A DNA stretch of 64,000 bases from Solirubrum puertoriconensis (GTDB taxonomy: Bacteria; Bacteroidota; Bacteroidia; Cytophagales; Hymenobacteraceae), in the NCBI RefSeq assembly GCF_001483135.1, contig NZ_LNAL01000003.1, positions 620,001-684,000 on the forward strand. The letters are read 5' to 3'. The translations under genes and the position numbers were made by a program. The notes beneath the pieces were generated by a model, which saw only the letters and a program-made list of their open reading frames with translations, did not search any database and was not told the DNA's origin. Shown here piece after piece: positions 8,467 to 16,716 of the stretch (position 1 is the stretch's first letter; each line of letters begins with the position of its first letter).

Positions 8467-9783
8467 ATGCGCTTTACGCATAAACTCTTTACCCTAGGCG
8501 TTGCCCTAGGTGCCACTGCAACTTCAGCCCTGGCGCAGGTGCCCACGCCGGCACCGCCGCAAGCCAAGCCCGTGCTGCTGGTGGGCGGCACGCTGCACGT
8601 AGGCAACGGCACCGTAGTGAACGATGCCGCCGTAGCTTTCGATAAAGGCCGCATTACCTACGTAGGTGCCCAAAACGGCTTTGCTGCCGACAAGGCCGCC
8701 TACGAGGTAGTGGATGTGAAAGGCCAGCACATTTACCCCGGCCTGATTTTGCCGAACACCACCCTAGGTCTGACGGAAGTGGACGCCGTGCGCGCTACCG
8801 TCGACTCGCGCGAGGTGGGCGTGTTCAACCCTAACGTGCGCGCCCTGATTGCCTACAACACCGACTCCGACATCATCCCGACGCTGCGCACCAACGGCGT
8901 GCTGCTGGCCCAGGTAACCCCCAGGGGCGGCATGATTTCGGGGCAAAGCTCGGTGGTGCAGCTCGATGCCTGGAACTGGCAGGACGCCGCCGTGAAGGCC
9001 GATGACGGCTTGCACCTGAACTGGCCCGGCATGGTGCTGAAGCTCAGTGCTACCGAAGATGCCCAAGCCGTGCAAAAACGCCAGGACACGCGCGAGCAGC
9101 AACTCCGCGACCTGGAAAGCCTGTTGAGCGAAGCGGCCGCCTACCAGCAACTACCCAAAGGCCGCAAAGAAAACCTGCGCCTTACGGCCCTGGGTGGCTT
9201 GTTCGACGGCTCCAAGACGCTGTTCATCCACGTCGACTACGGCAAGGAGATTATCGAGGCGGTGCGCTTTGCCAAGCGCCTGGGCGTGCAAAAGGTGTCG
9301 GTAGTAGGCGCCCGCGACGCTTGGATGGCCCTCGACTTTCTGAAGCAGAACAACGTAGGCGTGGTGCTTTCGCGCATCCATGCCTTGCCGCGCCGCGCCG
9401 ACGACGACTACGACTTGCCCTACAAGCTGCCGTACATTTTGCAGCAGGCCGGCATTCCGTTCTGCCTCGATTACCAAGGCGACATGGAAATACCCGGCTC
9501 GCGCAACTTGGCCTTTATTGCCGGCACGGCGGCCAATTTCGGCCTGAGCAAGGAGGAAGCCCTAACGGCCGTAACCCTGAGCCCCGCCCGTATGATGGGC
9601 CTCGATAAGGACTACGGCAGCCTGGAGCAAGGCAAGAGTGCCACCTTGGTGGTAAGCACCGGCGACCTGCTTGATATGCGTTCCAACAACGTAACGCGCG
9701 CTTATATCGACGGCCGGTCCTTTAGCCTCGAGAACAAGCAGCTGTACCTCAACCGCAAGTTTAGCGGCAAGTACGGTTTGTAG
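8467..9783 (+). CDS. Secreted amidohydrolase-family paralogue lacking the HxH metal motif
   Basis: A 438-residue exported protein; the signal peptide MRFTHKLFTLGVALGATATS ends near SALAQ. The fold landmarks are present: an N-terminal beta-sandwich (LLVGGTLHVGNGTVVNDAAV), the barrel entry QHIYPGLILPN at about residue 88, and the C-terminal LSPARMMGLDKDYGSLEQGK. However, the metal-binding HxH is replaced by LPNTT, and no other obvious catalytic set is seen. It resembles the first half of the preceding protein. The two genes are probably co-transcribed, and this one may be a structural or binding partner of the active enzyme. The ATG at 8467 was preferred over a GTG at 8431 because it begins a clean signal peptide. 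Function is inferred from fold only. Confidence 0.8.
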   Translation: MRFTHKLFTLGVALGATATSALAQVPTPAPPQAKPVLLVGGTLHVGNGTVVNDAAVAFDKGRITYVGAQNGFAADKAAYEVVDVKGQHIYPGLILPNTTLGLTEVDAVRATVDSREVGVFNPNVRALIAYNTDSDIIPTLRTNGVLLAQVTPRGGMISGQSSVVQLDAWNWQDAAVKADDGLHLNWPGMVLKLSATEDAQAVQKRQDTREQQLRDLESLLSEAAAYQQLPKGRKENLRLTALGGLFDGSKTLFIHVDYGKEIIEAVRFAKRLGVQKVSVVGARDAWMALDFLKQNNVGVVLSRIHALPRRADDDYDLPYKLPYILQQAGIPFCLDYQGDMEIPGSRNLAFIAGTAANFGLSKEEALTAVTLSPARMMGLDKDYGSLEQGKSATLVVSTGDLLDMRSNNVTRAYIDGRSFSLENKQLYLNRKFSGKYGL

Positions 9784-9789
9784 CGTAGC

Positions 9790-9821
9790 CCTCCCGCTCG
9801 ACAGGTATGCCGAGCGGGAGG
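9790..9821 (+). terminator. Terminator-like hairpin after the amidohydrolase pair
   Basis: An 11-bp perfect stem (9790-9800 with 9811-9821) and a 10-base loop, 6 bases after the stop codon. There is no T run, so termination would be weak or factor-assisted. Confidence 0.5.
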
Positions 9822-9869
9822 CTCGCTTGAGCTGAATATCTTCTGCTAATCATACCTGAGCTTGGATCG

Positions 9870-9901
9870 ATCCGCAGCGGTAAGTATTTACCGCTGCGGA
9901 T
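9870..9901. repeat. Perfect 14-bp inverted repeat with GTAT loop
   Basis: Arms 9870-9883 and 9888-9901 are exact complements around a 4-base loop. There is no T run on either side, and the nearest start codon (10141) is 240 bases away. The 9784-10140 gap also holds a 12-bp palindrome GTGCAATTGCAC (9953-9964) and two CCTAGG sites. I see no gene in it. Role unknown. Confidence 0.6.
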
Positions 9902-10140
9902 TGCGTATTTACCACCTAGGTGACGCGCAAAACTTGCTTGTATATTGTCAGGGTGCAATTGCACTGATAATTTACTGACAGTCAGGTATGGAGTCTGAAG
10001 GTCGCATTGCCCGCTATTACTTCCCTACTGTTGCCCTCCCGATTGTATCGTACTTTGCGGTGCTATCCTGCTGAGTCCGCAGCGCAACAAGCTTTCGTAT
10101 AAATACCCGCATGTTTGGCAATAGCCTAGGTGACCCTTCC

Positions 10141-10842
10141 ATGAGCAACAATTCCGGAGCCGTGAGCCAAGCCTCGACCAATGTTTTGCAGGTGCTCCTG
10201 GTCGACGACCACCCATTGGTAATCGAAGGCATAAAAGCCTTGCTGAAAGACATCCCGGATATACAGGTGGTAGCAACAGCCAGCGGGGGCGGCGACGCCC
10301 TGCTGCGTTTGCAGGAAAACCCCGCCATCCGGGTGGCAATTATCGATTTGAACATGCCCGGCATGACGGGTGTGGAGTTGATGCGTTCTATCCGGACGGC
10401 GCACCCCTCGGTGTGCAGTTTGGCCTTGTCGGTCTTTCACGATCATAGCTCCGTAACCGATGTCATGGAGGCGGGCGGCTCGGGCTACGTGCTCAAGAAC
10501 ACCACCAAGCCCGAACTCACCGATGCCATTCGGCAGGTGGCGGCGGGGCGTACCTTCTTCAGCCCCGAAGTGGGAGCAGCGCTGCTGCAGAACCTGCACC
10601 GCAACGGCAACAACCACAGCGAAGCTCGCGAGGAGCGCCCCGTGGAGCTAACCGCCCGCGAGATGGAGATACTGCAGTTGATTGCGCGCGAGTACCCCAA
10701 TGCCTTAATTGCCGAGAAGCTGTTTATCAGCGAGCGAACGGTGGAGACGCACCGCAAAAACATCCTCACCAAAACCAACTCCAAGTCAGTGGTCGGGCTT
10801 ATTCAGTACGCACTTAAGCACAAGCTCATCAACAATTCCTAG
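10141..10842 (+). CDS. Orphan NarL/FixJ-type response regulator
   Basis: A 233-residue two-domain regulator. The receiver domain spans about residues 16-135, with the acidic pair in VDDHP (21-25), the phosphoacceptor Asp69 in IIDLNMPG and Lys in YVLKNTTKPEL. The LuxR-type helix-turn-helix covers about 165-228 (LTAREMEILQLIAREYPNAL, then SERTVETHRKNI). It would bind DNA as a dimer after phosphorylation. No histidine kinase lies nearby, so its sensor is unknown. An alternative start at 10111 adds 10 residues; 10141 was chosen because it still leaves a normal N-terminus and avoids translating a CCTAGG. Its TAG stop sits inside a CCTAGG and a strong terminator follows. Confidence 0.9.
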   Translation: MSNNSGAVSQASTNVLQVLLVDDHPLVIEGIKALLKDIPDIQVVATASGGGDALLRLQENPAIRVAIIDLNMPGMTGVELMRSIRTAHPSVCSLALSVFHDHSSVTDVMEAGGSGYVLKNTTKPELTDAIRQVAAGRTFFSPEVGAALLQNLHRNGNNHSEAREERPVELTAREMEILQLIAREYPNALIAEKLFISERTVETHRKNILTKTNSKSVVGLIQYALKHKLINNS

Positions 10843-10874
10843 GTGCGCCTAGGGTCTTTTCGAAAGAGCGAGCG

Positions 10875-10906
10875 AACCTCCCGGCAGCAGTGCCGGGAGG
10901 TTTTTT
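10875..10906 (+). terminator. Rho-independent terminator of the response regulator gene
   Basis: Perfect 12-bp stem (10875-10886 with 10891-10902), tetraloop GCAG and a run of six T from 10901. Confidence 0.92.
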
Positions 10907-11147
10907 GCTTTAAGCGAGCTTAAGTAGGATAAAAATAGTTTTTGATCCGAAACTCAACCATAGTCTATGAGGTGCCGTATTGCGTCTGCGAACACTGTCT
11001 AGGTATCTACAGCTTGTGTTGTATCCGAGCTGGTACTGAGTCAGTTGGTACGTGCTAATACGGATATTAAATTCCGTAATGCTACGGATGGTGTCGCAAC
11101 AAAATATTCTGTTATCTTAGCATCGTTCAATTAATTAAAATTTAATT

Positions 11148-11155
11148 TATACTTG
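11148..11155 (+). promoter_or_regulatory. Candidate promoter of the small ORF, inside an AT-rich gap
   Basis: TATACTTG differs from TAnnTTTG at one base and ends a 40-base stretch that is almost pure A/T (11121-11160), which stands out against the 60% GC surroundings. The rest of the 10907-11230 gap shows no gene. The transcript leader would be about 70 bases. Confidence 0.4.
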
Positions 11156-11230
11156 TAAACGACTTCTTGCTTAGCTTACGCTTCTTCACACCCAACCTCT
11201 TTTCCAACAACCTTAAACACGAGAACGAAC

Positions 11231-11431
11231 ATGGCTTCAAAGATCCTCTCCTTCATCTGCCACGTCCCCGGTGTAATCCCTGGCGCCTACCCGGCTGTTC
11301 CTACCTCGAGCAGCGCTCCGGCCAAAACCGCAGAGCGTCAGCCCGTCGACGCCAACAGCGGTGGACACTTCACGGCCATCTATGAGAATGACAAATTTGT
11401 GCGCTTCAAGTACATACACAACCAAGCATGA
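11231..11431 (+). CDS. Small protein of unknown function (66 residues)
   Basis: A free-standing 66-residue ORF, bounded by an AT-rich upstream region with a possible promoter and by a good terminator 40 bases after its stop. The N-terminus (MASKILSFICHVPGVIPGAY) is moderately hydrophobic with one Cys and several Pro, followed by a Ser/Ala/Pro linker and a polar, aromatic C-terminus (FTAIYENDKFVRFKYIHNQA). It is not a clear signal peptide or membrane helix. I do not recognise a family. The gene-like surroundings argue that it is expressed; a secreted peptide or small regulator are possibilities without direct support. Confidence 0.55.
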   Translation: MASKILSFICHVPGVIPGAYPAVPTSSSAPAKTAERQPVDANSGGHFTAIYENDKFVRFKYIHNQA

Positions 11432-11471
11432 GAACACACTGACGCTATTTGCCTCTGGCAACTCCCACGCG

Positions 11472-11513
11472 CATCGCCCACTTGGCTAAGCTAGGTGGGC
11501 GATGTTGCTTTTG
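11472..11513 (+). terminator. Terminator of the 66-residue ORF
   Basis: A long stem (11472-11488 with 11492-11504; ten perfect outer pairs, then inner pairs with two G-U wobbles) is followed by GTTGCTTTT. Confidence 0.75.
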
Positions 11514-11579
11514 CCCCAAACACCATAGGCACGGATTTCGCCTAACTTGCACACCAGACCAAGTGTGCTGTTTAGCCTT

Positions 11580-13643
11580 ATGCCGATTGCCTCTGTAATG
11601 TTGCGTAGCTGTGTGGTGCTGTTGTGGATGTGTGCAATGCTGGGCCACCGCCAAGCGGCTGCGCAAAACGCCCCAACGCCCACCGAGGGTACTTTTTACG
11701 GGGTAGTGGCCCGGGCCAGCGGACGGGCGCTCGAGGTAAAAGGTGCTTCGGCCGAAGCCGGGGCAAGCGTGGTGCAGTGGGAGTTTACCCAGGCCCAAAG
11801 CCAGCAGTGGCGCTTTGTGCGCATCAGCCCGGGCAGCGAGTGGTACCGCATTGAGGCGCGCCACAGCGGCAAGTGCCTCACCCTCGAACGCCCCGACGAA
11901 AACGCCCCCGTGGTGCAGCGCCCCTACACCGGTAGCCTGTATCAGCAATGGAAGCTGGTAGCGGCTGGCCCAGTGGGTTGCGCTCAAATCGTAAGCCGCG
12001 GCAACGATTTTTGCCTGGCTGTGCCCAATACCGATAAGCTGAACGGCACCGGCGTGGTGGGCCAGCGCGCCCAAACCAAAGCCACGCAGCAGTGGCGCAT
12101 GTTTCCGTTGCGGCTGCAAGTGGCCGAAACCGCCCGCACCTTTGGTACGCCCGCGCCCCTAGGTGCCGCCATCAATACGCCGTCGAACGAGCTGCACCCG
12201 GTGCTCACGGCCGATGGCAAAACCATGTTTTTCGTGCGTACGCGCTTTGCTGGCAACACCGAAGGCAACACCGAATCGGGCGACGTATGGACAAGCCAAA
12301 CCACCGACAACGGCCAGACCTGGAGCCAGGCTACCCGCCTCGATGCTCTTAACTCGCCGCAGCACAACGGGGTGCAAGCCGTATTAAGCGGCGGCAATGC
12401 CCTGCTGGTGCGCGGCTGGTACCAGTCCGACGGTACTTCCAAGGACGAGGGCGTTTCCAAAGCCCGGCGCATAGGCAATGCCTGGGGCAAAATGGAGTCG
12501 GTGGAAATCCTGAACTACTACACCACCGGCACCTCGTCGACGTTTTACATGACGCCCGACGAAAAAGTGCTGCTGATGAGCCTTGAGCGGGCCGATGGGC
12601 AAGGCGCCAACGACTTATACATCAGCCAGCCCGACCGCGATGGTGGCTGGACAGAGCCGCGCAGCCTGGGCGGAACGGTGAATTCGCCTGGTTTCGACTT
12701 TGCACCCTGGCTCGCGCCCGATGGCAAAACGCTGTACTTCGCCTCGTACGGCCACGCCGGTTACGGCAGCGCCGACATTTTCGTGTGCGAACGACTTGAC
12801 GACACCTGGACGCGCTGGACGGAGCCCCGCAACCTAGGGCCCGTGGTAAACGGGCCTGGTTTCGATGCCTACTTTCAGCTGGGCCCCGATGGCAAATCGG
12901 CTTATTGGGCCGCGGCGCGTACCACCAACGGTCCCGCCGACATAGTACGCGCGGCCGCGGGCCTTACGCCCGCCCCCGATACGGTAGTGGCCCAGGCACC
13001 CGTAGCGGCCGTTGTGCCCGTAGCTACTGCCCCGCCGCGCGGCTTTGTGCAAGGCCGCGTGCTCGATGCCCGCACGCGCAAACCCGTGGTGGCCGAGGTA
13101 AAAGCCCAGCGCCTAGGTGGCGACATCGTATTCAATGCCACGGGCCGCACCGATGCTTCGGGCGGCAATTACCAGTTTAGCTTGCCCGCGGGCCGCTACC
13201 GCGTGGCCGCTACCGCAGGTGGTTTTCTTACCGTAACCGATACCATCACGGTTTCGGGGCCGCTGACGATGGATTTGCTCGTGATGCCTGCTGCCGTAGG
13301 CTCACGCCTTGAACTGCCCACCATCATTTTCGCCCAGGGCAAGGCCAACCTGCTGGGTACTTCGTACGCCGAGCTGAACCGCCTGGCTCGCACGCTGCAG
13401 GACAACACCTCGGTGGAAATCCGCCTTGAAGGCCACACCGATAATCAAGGCGACGCCAAGCTGAACGTGAAGCTTTCGGAAGAGCGCGTGGCCGAGGTAA
13501 AACGTTACCTCGTGACCCGGGGCGTGGCCGCCGAGCGCATCAGCACCGTCGGGTACGGCGGTACCAAGCCCCGCGCCAGCAACGAGCGCGAAGAAACCCG
13601 CCGCCTCAACCGTCGCGTGGAGTTCACCATTACCAAGCAGTAG
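11580..13643 (+). CDS. Exported RICIN / PD40 propeller / OmpA fusion protein
   Basis: A 687-residue cell-envelope protein with an uncommon domain order. After a signal peptide (about 1-29) comes a ricin-type beta-trefoil lectin region (about 36-175) with repeated QQW motifs (SQQWRFV, YQQWKLV, TQQWRMF). Next is a PD40/TolB-like propeller (about 190-450) with repeated PDGKTLYFAS-type blades, then a carboxypeptidase-regulatory-like domain (about 488-565, GFVQGRVLDARTRKPVVAEV). Last is an OmpA C-terminal domain (about 577-687) with the peptidoglycan-binding signature EGHTDNQGDAKLNVKLSEER. It is probably periplasmic or outer-membrane associated, tethered to peptidoglycan by OmpA, with the lectin domain binding glycans. 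PD40-CarbReg-OmpA proteins are common in Bacteroidota; the N-terminal RICIN domain is the unusual part. ATG 11580 is preferred over a TTG at 11547. Confidence 0.87.
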   Translation: MPIASVMLRSCVVLLWMCAMLGHRQAAAQNAPTPTEGTFYGVVARASGRALEVKGASAEAGASVVQWEFTQAQSQQWRFVRISPGSEWYRIEARHSGKCLTLERPDENAPVVQRPYTGSLYQQWKLVAAGPVGCAQIVSRGNDFCLAVPNTDKLNGTGVVGQRAQTKATQQWRMFPLRLQVAETARTFGTPAPLGAAINTPSNELHPVLTADGKTMFFVRTRFAGNTEGNTESGDVWTSQTTDNGQTWSQATRLDALNSPQHNGVQAVLSGGNALLVRGWYQSDGTSKDEGVSKARRIGNAWGKMESVEILNYYTTGTSSTFYMTPDEKVLLMSLERADGQGANDLYISQPDRDGGWTEPRSLGGTVNSPGFDFAPWLAPDGKTLYFASYGHAGYGSADIFVCERLDDTWTRWTEPRNLGPVVNGPGFDAYFQLGPDGKSAYWAAARTTNGPADIVRAAAGLTPAPDTVVAQAPVAAVVPVATAPPRGFVQGRVLDARTRKPVVAEVKAQRLGGDIVFNATGRTDASGGNYQFSLPAGRYRVAATAGGFLTVTDTITVSGPLTMDLLVMPAAVGSRLELPTIIFAQGKANLLGTSYAELNRLARTLQDNTSVEIRLEGHTDNQGDAKLNVKLSEERVAEVKRYLVTRGVAAERISTVGYGGTKPRASNEREETRRLNRRVEFTITKQ

Positions 13644-13823
13644 GGTGCTGGTTGTCAGTGGCTAGTTGCCGGTTGTTGGGGCTGATGCAGTAGGTGGCTT
13701 GCACGAACAAACGCTGCCGGGCTGTGGAATTGCCAACGGCTCGGCTGCCGCTTGCGTAGCGGCATAAAGCCCCGCGTACCATCGAAGCGTTTGCACTAAC
13801 CACTGCCATCTGATAACTCCCCC

Positions 13824-14741
13824 ATGAAAGCCACCATTCAGCGCGAAGTGTCGTTGCCGAAGCTGCCTTCTGCCTCGGGTATTGAGGTAGTGGGCGACTT
13901 AGCGTACATCATCGGCGACGACGCCCCCTTTCTGTACTGCCTCAGTGCCCGCGACATGGTGGCCGGCAACCCGGTGCAGTTGTTCGAAACGGCGCATTTC
14001 AGCTCCGGCCGCATTCCCAAAGACCTCAAGCCCGACCTGGAATGCCTCACGGCTGTGGCGCTGCCCGATGGGCAAAAGGGCCTACTGGTGATGGGTTCAG
14101 GCGCTACCACCGCGCGCGAGGTAGGATTTTGGGTTACGCTCGGGGCCGGCACCCCGCCCGCGGCTACGGTGTATCCGCTTTCGCTTACGCCGTTGTACAA
14201 CGCCTTAAAGCCCTTGCTGCCCAAAGGCATTGCGCTGAACCTGGAAGCCGCCGCAGCTACCGCCGACACGCTCTTTCTGATGCAGCGCAGCGTAGGCACC
14301 GATGCTGGCAACCTGGTGTTTCGCTGCTCCCTAGGCGCCGCCATGGATTTTGTGCAGCACCGCACTGCGCAGGTTCCGCGCATCGAGGTGCAGCGCTATG
14401 CCTTGCCGCACATCAACGGCAAACCGTCGGGTTTGTCGGGCGCTTCGGTGCACAAAAATTTGCTGTTCGTTTCGGCTTCAGTGGAAGATACCACCGACCC
14501 CGTGGCCGACGGCGAGGTGCTCGGCAGCTTCGTGGGCATCATCGACCCGAAGCAGCAGAGCCGCAATGCCGTGCCTACCCGCATGGCGCAGCTGGTGCAG
14601 CCCAACGGCAAACCTTACTTGGGCAAAGTTGAGAGCATAACCGTGCGGCGCGAACTCGCCCGCGGCCGCTACGAACTGCTGCTGGTTACCGACGATGACA
14701 AAGGCGGCTCCACAGCCGTGGAGGTAGAGCTAACCACCTAG
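13824..14741 (+). CDS. Beta-propeller-like protein of unknown function
   Basis: A 305-residue protein with no signal peptide and a repetitive beta-strand pattern (GIEVVGDLAYIIGDDAPFLY, CLTAVALPDGQKGLLVMGSG, GNLVFRCSLG, GKVESITVRRELARGRYELL), suggesting a six- or seven-bladed propeller. It resembles a Hymenobacter-enriched family that I believe is catalogued as DUF6929, but I am not certain. There is no obvious catalytic set. It is flanked by a 180-base gap upstream and by a convergent small gene. Its TAG stop lies within a CCTAGG. Confidence 0.65.
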   Translation: MKATIQREVSLPKLPSASGIEVVGDLAYIIGDDAPFLYCLSARDMVAGNPVQLFETAHFSSGRIPKDLKPDLECLTAVALPDGQKGLLVMGSGATTAREVGFWVTLGAGTPPAATVYPLSLTPLYNALKPLLPKGIALNLEAAAATADTLFLMQRSVGTDAGNLVFRCSLGAAMDFVQHRTAQVPRIEVQRYALPHINGKPSGLSGASVHKNLLFVSASVEDTTDPVADGEVLGSFVGIIDPKQQSRNAVPTRMAQLVQPNGKPYLGKVESITVRRELARGRYELLLVTDDDKGGSTAVEVELTT

Positions 14742-14782
14742 GGTACTAGGCTGGCAACAGGCAAAATCACCTAGGCAGCCGG

Positions 14783-15004
14783 CTACTCGTCCAGTTTGGA
14801 TGCAGGGGCCACCTTGCGCAACTGCCGGCCCAGCACCACTGCCGGGCCGCTGGCAAACCGCACTAGCATGGAGCCGTTGCGCCCGCGTATGCACTTGCCG
14901 CGGCTATCGAGCACGGGCTGGCACAATTGGCCGATGAGGCCCGAAGCCATGAGGCGGCTAAGCCGGTCGCCTAGGTAACGGTAGGTGGTGAGAGGTGCGC
15001 TCAT
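14783..15004 (-). CDS. Small conserved-looking hypothetical protein (73 residues)
   Basis: A 73-residue basic protein starting MSAPLTTYRYLGDRLSRL, with two Cys (GQLCQPVLDSRGKCIRGRNG) and a tail rich in Arg/Lys. The sequence has the compact beta-strand pattern of a small SH3-like or DNA-associated protein, but no family is certain. It lies just downstream of the M28 peptidase terminator and is convergent with the propeller gene. The ATG at 15004 was chosen over a start 3 codons upstream. Confidence 0.55.
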   Translation of the reverse strand: MSAPLTTYRYLGDRLSRLMASGLIGQLCQPVLDSRGKCIRGRNGSMLVRFASGPAVVLGRQLRKVAPASKLDE

Positions 15005-15014
15005 GAATAGCAAA

Positions 15015-15047
15015 GCCCCCCATCAGCCTGAGGTGCCGATGCGGGGC
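15015..15047 (-). terminator. Terminator of the M28 peptidase gene
   Basis: A 10-bp stem with one mismatch (15015-15024 with 15038-15047), followed on the minus strand by TTTG. It lies 20 bases past the stop codon at 15068. Confidence 0.6.
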
Positions 15048-15067
15048 CTGCTGTGTTTACTGCTGCA

Positions 15068-16573
15068 CTAACGTTCCAGTTTCGCGCCTGGGTCAACGCT
15101 TGGGCGCTCCGGAGTGTTGCTGACGGCCCAGCCCGTGGCGTACATCCAGCGCGTCATGCGGGCGAGCTTGGTGATGTCGATGCGCGAGGCTTCGTCGCGG
15201 GGCGTGTGGTAATCGGGGTGGAGCAACGTGGTGAAGAACAAGCCCGGAATGCCCGCGCGCACGTAAGGCAAATGGTCGCTGCGGAAGTACCAGCCTTCGG
15301 GGTGCTTGGGGTCGTCCCAGGTGTTGTCGAGCTTGAACTTAGTGAACTGGTTGTTGGCTTGCAAGGCCATGTTCACCAAGGCCGTGGAGTTGCGGTGCGG
15401 CGGCACCGAGCCCAGCAAAGCTGCCGAGTCGGGCGCGTTGCGGCCAATCATATCGCCGTTCAGCACGGCTACAATCGAGTTTTTGGGCACCGTGGGGTGC
15501 TCGGCGTACCAGCGCGAACCCAGCAGGCCGCGCTCTTCGGCGCCGTGCCACACAAACAGCGCCGAGCGACGGCCGGGGTTCTGTTTCCAGGCCCGCCCAA
15601 TGGCCAGCATGGCCACGCTCACGGTAGCGTTGTCGTCGGCGCCGTTCCAGATAGAGTCGCCCTGCAGGGCCGGGCCTACGCCGTCGTGGTCGTGGTGCCC
15701 GCTGAACAACACGTGCTCGGCCCGCAGAGCAGCGTCGGAGCCAGGCGCGCGGGCTATTACGTTGATGGATGGATAGATGTAGCTGTCGACTCCCAAACTC
15801 GCCTTAAGCGTGGCTTTCGAGCGAAGCCGCGCACCTAGGGCTTGGCGCACCAGCAGCAGGGGGGCAGCCGGTGGGGTAGCTGGAGTGGTGGTAGCCGGCA
15901 GGTTGTAGGTACCGTCTTCGTAGCGGAAGCCTACAAAGCCCAACTGCGGCTCGGCAGTAGCATCGGCCACCAGCACAATGCCCGCTACGCCCTTGCTGCG
16001 CAAAGCGGCACCCTGCTGACCTAGGGCCGATAAAATGTACCGAAAGCCCCACAGGCTCATCTTGGGTGCGGGCAGCGGTGTAGGCGGCAGCAGGTTCATG
16101 GCCACGATCTTGCCGCGTAAGTCACGCTTGGTGGTGTCGGCCATGGAATTCAGCCACACCACTGGTCCATCGAGGCGCGCCTCCACGGGGTTAGTCACCC
16201 AGGCATCCTGCCACAGCGCTATAACTTGCCCGTTGAGCTGCACCCGGCTATCGGCCGATACGGCCACTCGGCGCAACGGGTAAAACTGAAAGTAAGTACC
16301 ATCGGCACCGGCAGGCTCGAGGCCGGCTTCGCGGGCGCGGTCGGCTACCCACACGGCCGCGCGTAGCTCGTCTTCGCGGCCGGCGCGGCGCCCGCGCAGG
16401 CTGTCGCTGGCCAGTTCAAACAAGTCGCGGCGCAGCTCGTCTTCGCGAATGGCACCAAACGCAGGTGGCTCGGTAGGCGAGGTACTAGCCTTGGAAGAGG
16501 CACCTGGCGGCCGTGTGCCGCAGGCCGTCAGCAAGCTGAGCGCGGCGGCTAGCAAGAGTAAAAAGTAGTTCAT
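15068..16573 (-). CDS. M28-family metallopeptidase lipoprotein
   Basis: A 501-residue lipoprotein; residues 1-17 form a hydrophobic signal and LLTAC places the lipid-bearing Cys at 18. The zinc site of family M28 is present: His in SGHHDHDG (about 289-296), Asp in NGADDNATV, the Glu pair in HGAEERGLLG, Asp in NGDMIGRN and the final His in LHPDYHTPRDE. A PA-like insert (about 120-270) sits before the catalytic core, as in aminopeptidases of the S/Y class. It probably removes N-terminal residues from peptides at the outer or inner membrane. The ATG at 16573 gives the lipoprotein signal; 28 upstream codons were discarded. Confidence 0.88.
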   Translation of the reverse strand: MNYFLLLLAAALSLLTACGTRPPGASSKASTSPTEPPAFGAIREDELRRDLFELASDSLRGRRAGREDELRAAVWVADRAREAGLEPAGADGTYFQFYPLRRVAVSADSRVQLNGQVIALWQDAWVTNPVEARLDGPVVWLNSMADTTKRDLRGKIVAMNLLPPTPLPAPKMSLWGFRYILSALGQQGAALRSKGVAGIVLVADATAEPQLGFVGFRYEDGTYNLPATTTPATPPAAPLLLVRQALGARLRSKATLKASLGVDSYIYPSINVIARAPGSDAALRAEHVLFSGHHDHDGVGPALQGDSIWNGADDNATVSVAMLAIGRAWKQNPGRRSALFVWHGAEERGLLGSRWYAEHPTVPKNSIVAVLNGDMIGRNAPDSAALLGSVPPHRNSTALVNMALQANNQFTKFKLDNTWDDPKHPEGWYFRSDHLPYVRAGIPGLFFTTLLHPDYHTPRDEASRIDITKLARMTRWMYATGWAVSNTPERPSVDPGAKLER

Positions 16574-16716
16574 AGGGATGGTGAAGTGGATATGGGGTGT
16601 CATCAAAAGGTACCTTAGGTGCCTTAACAGGCATACAGTATAGCCATGCCTAGGCACCAGTGCTGCGTGCCAAGCTACTGCTATAAAGAGTACATAGGGA
16701 GCGACGCAGCAGGTTG

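Noticed and set aside
15053-15838. A 261-codon plus-strand frame opposite the M28 peptidase gene
   Set aside because: The peptidase frame has all zinc ligands and a lipobox; the opposite frame has no recognisable features.
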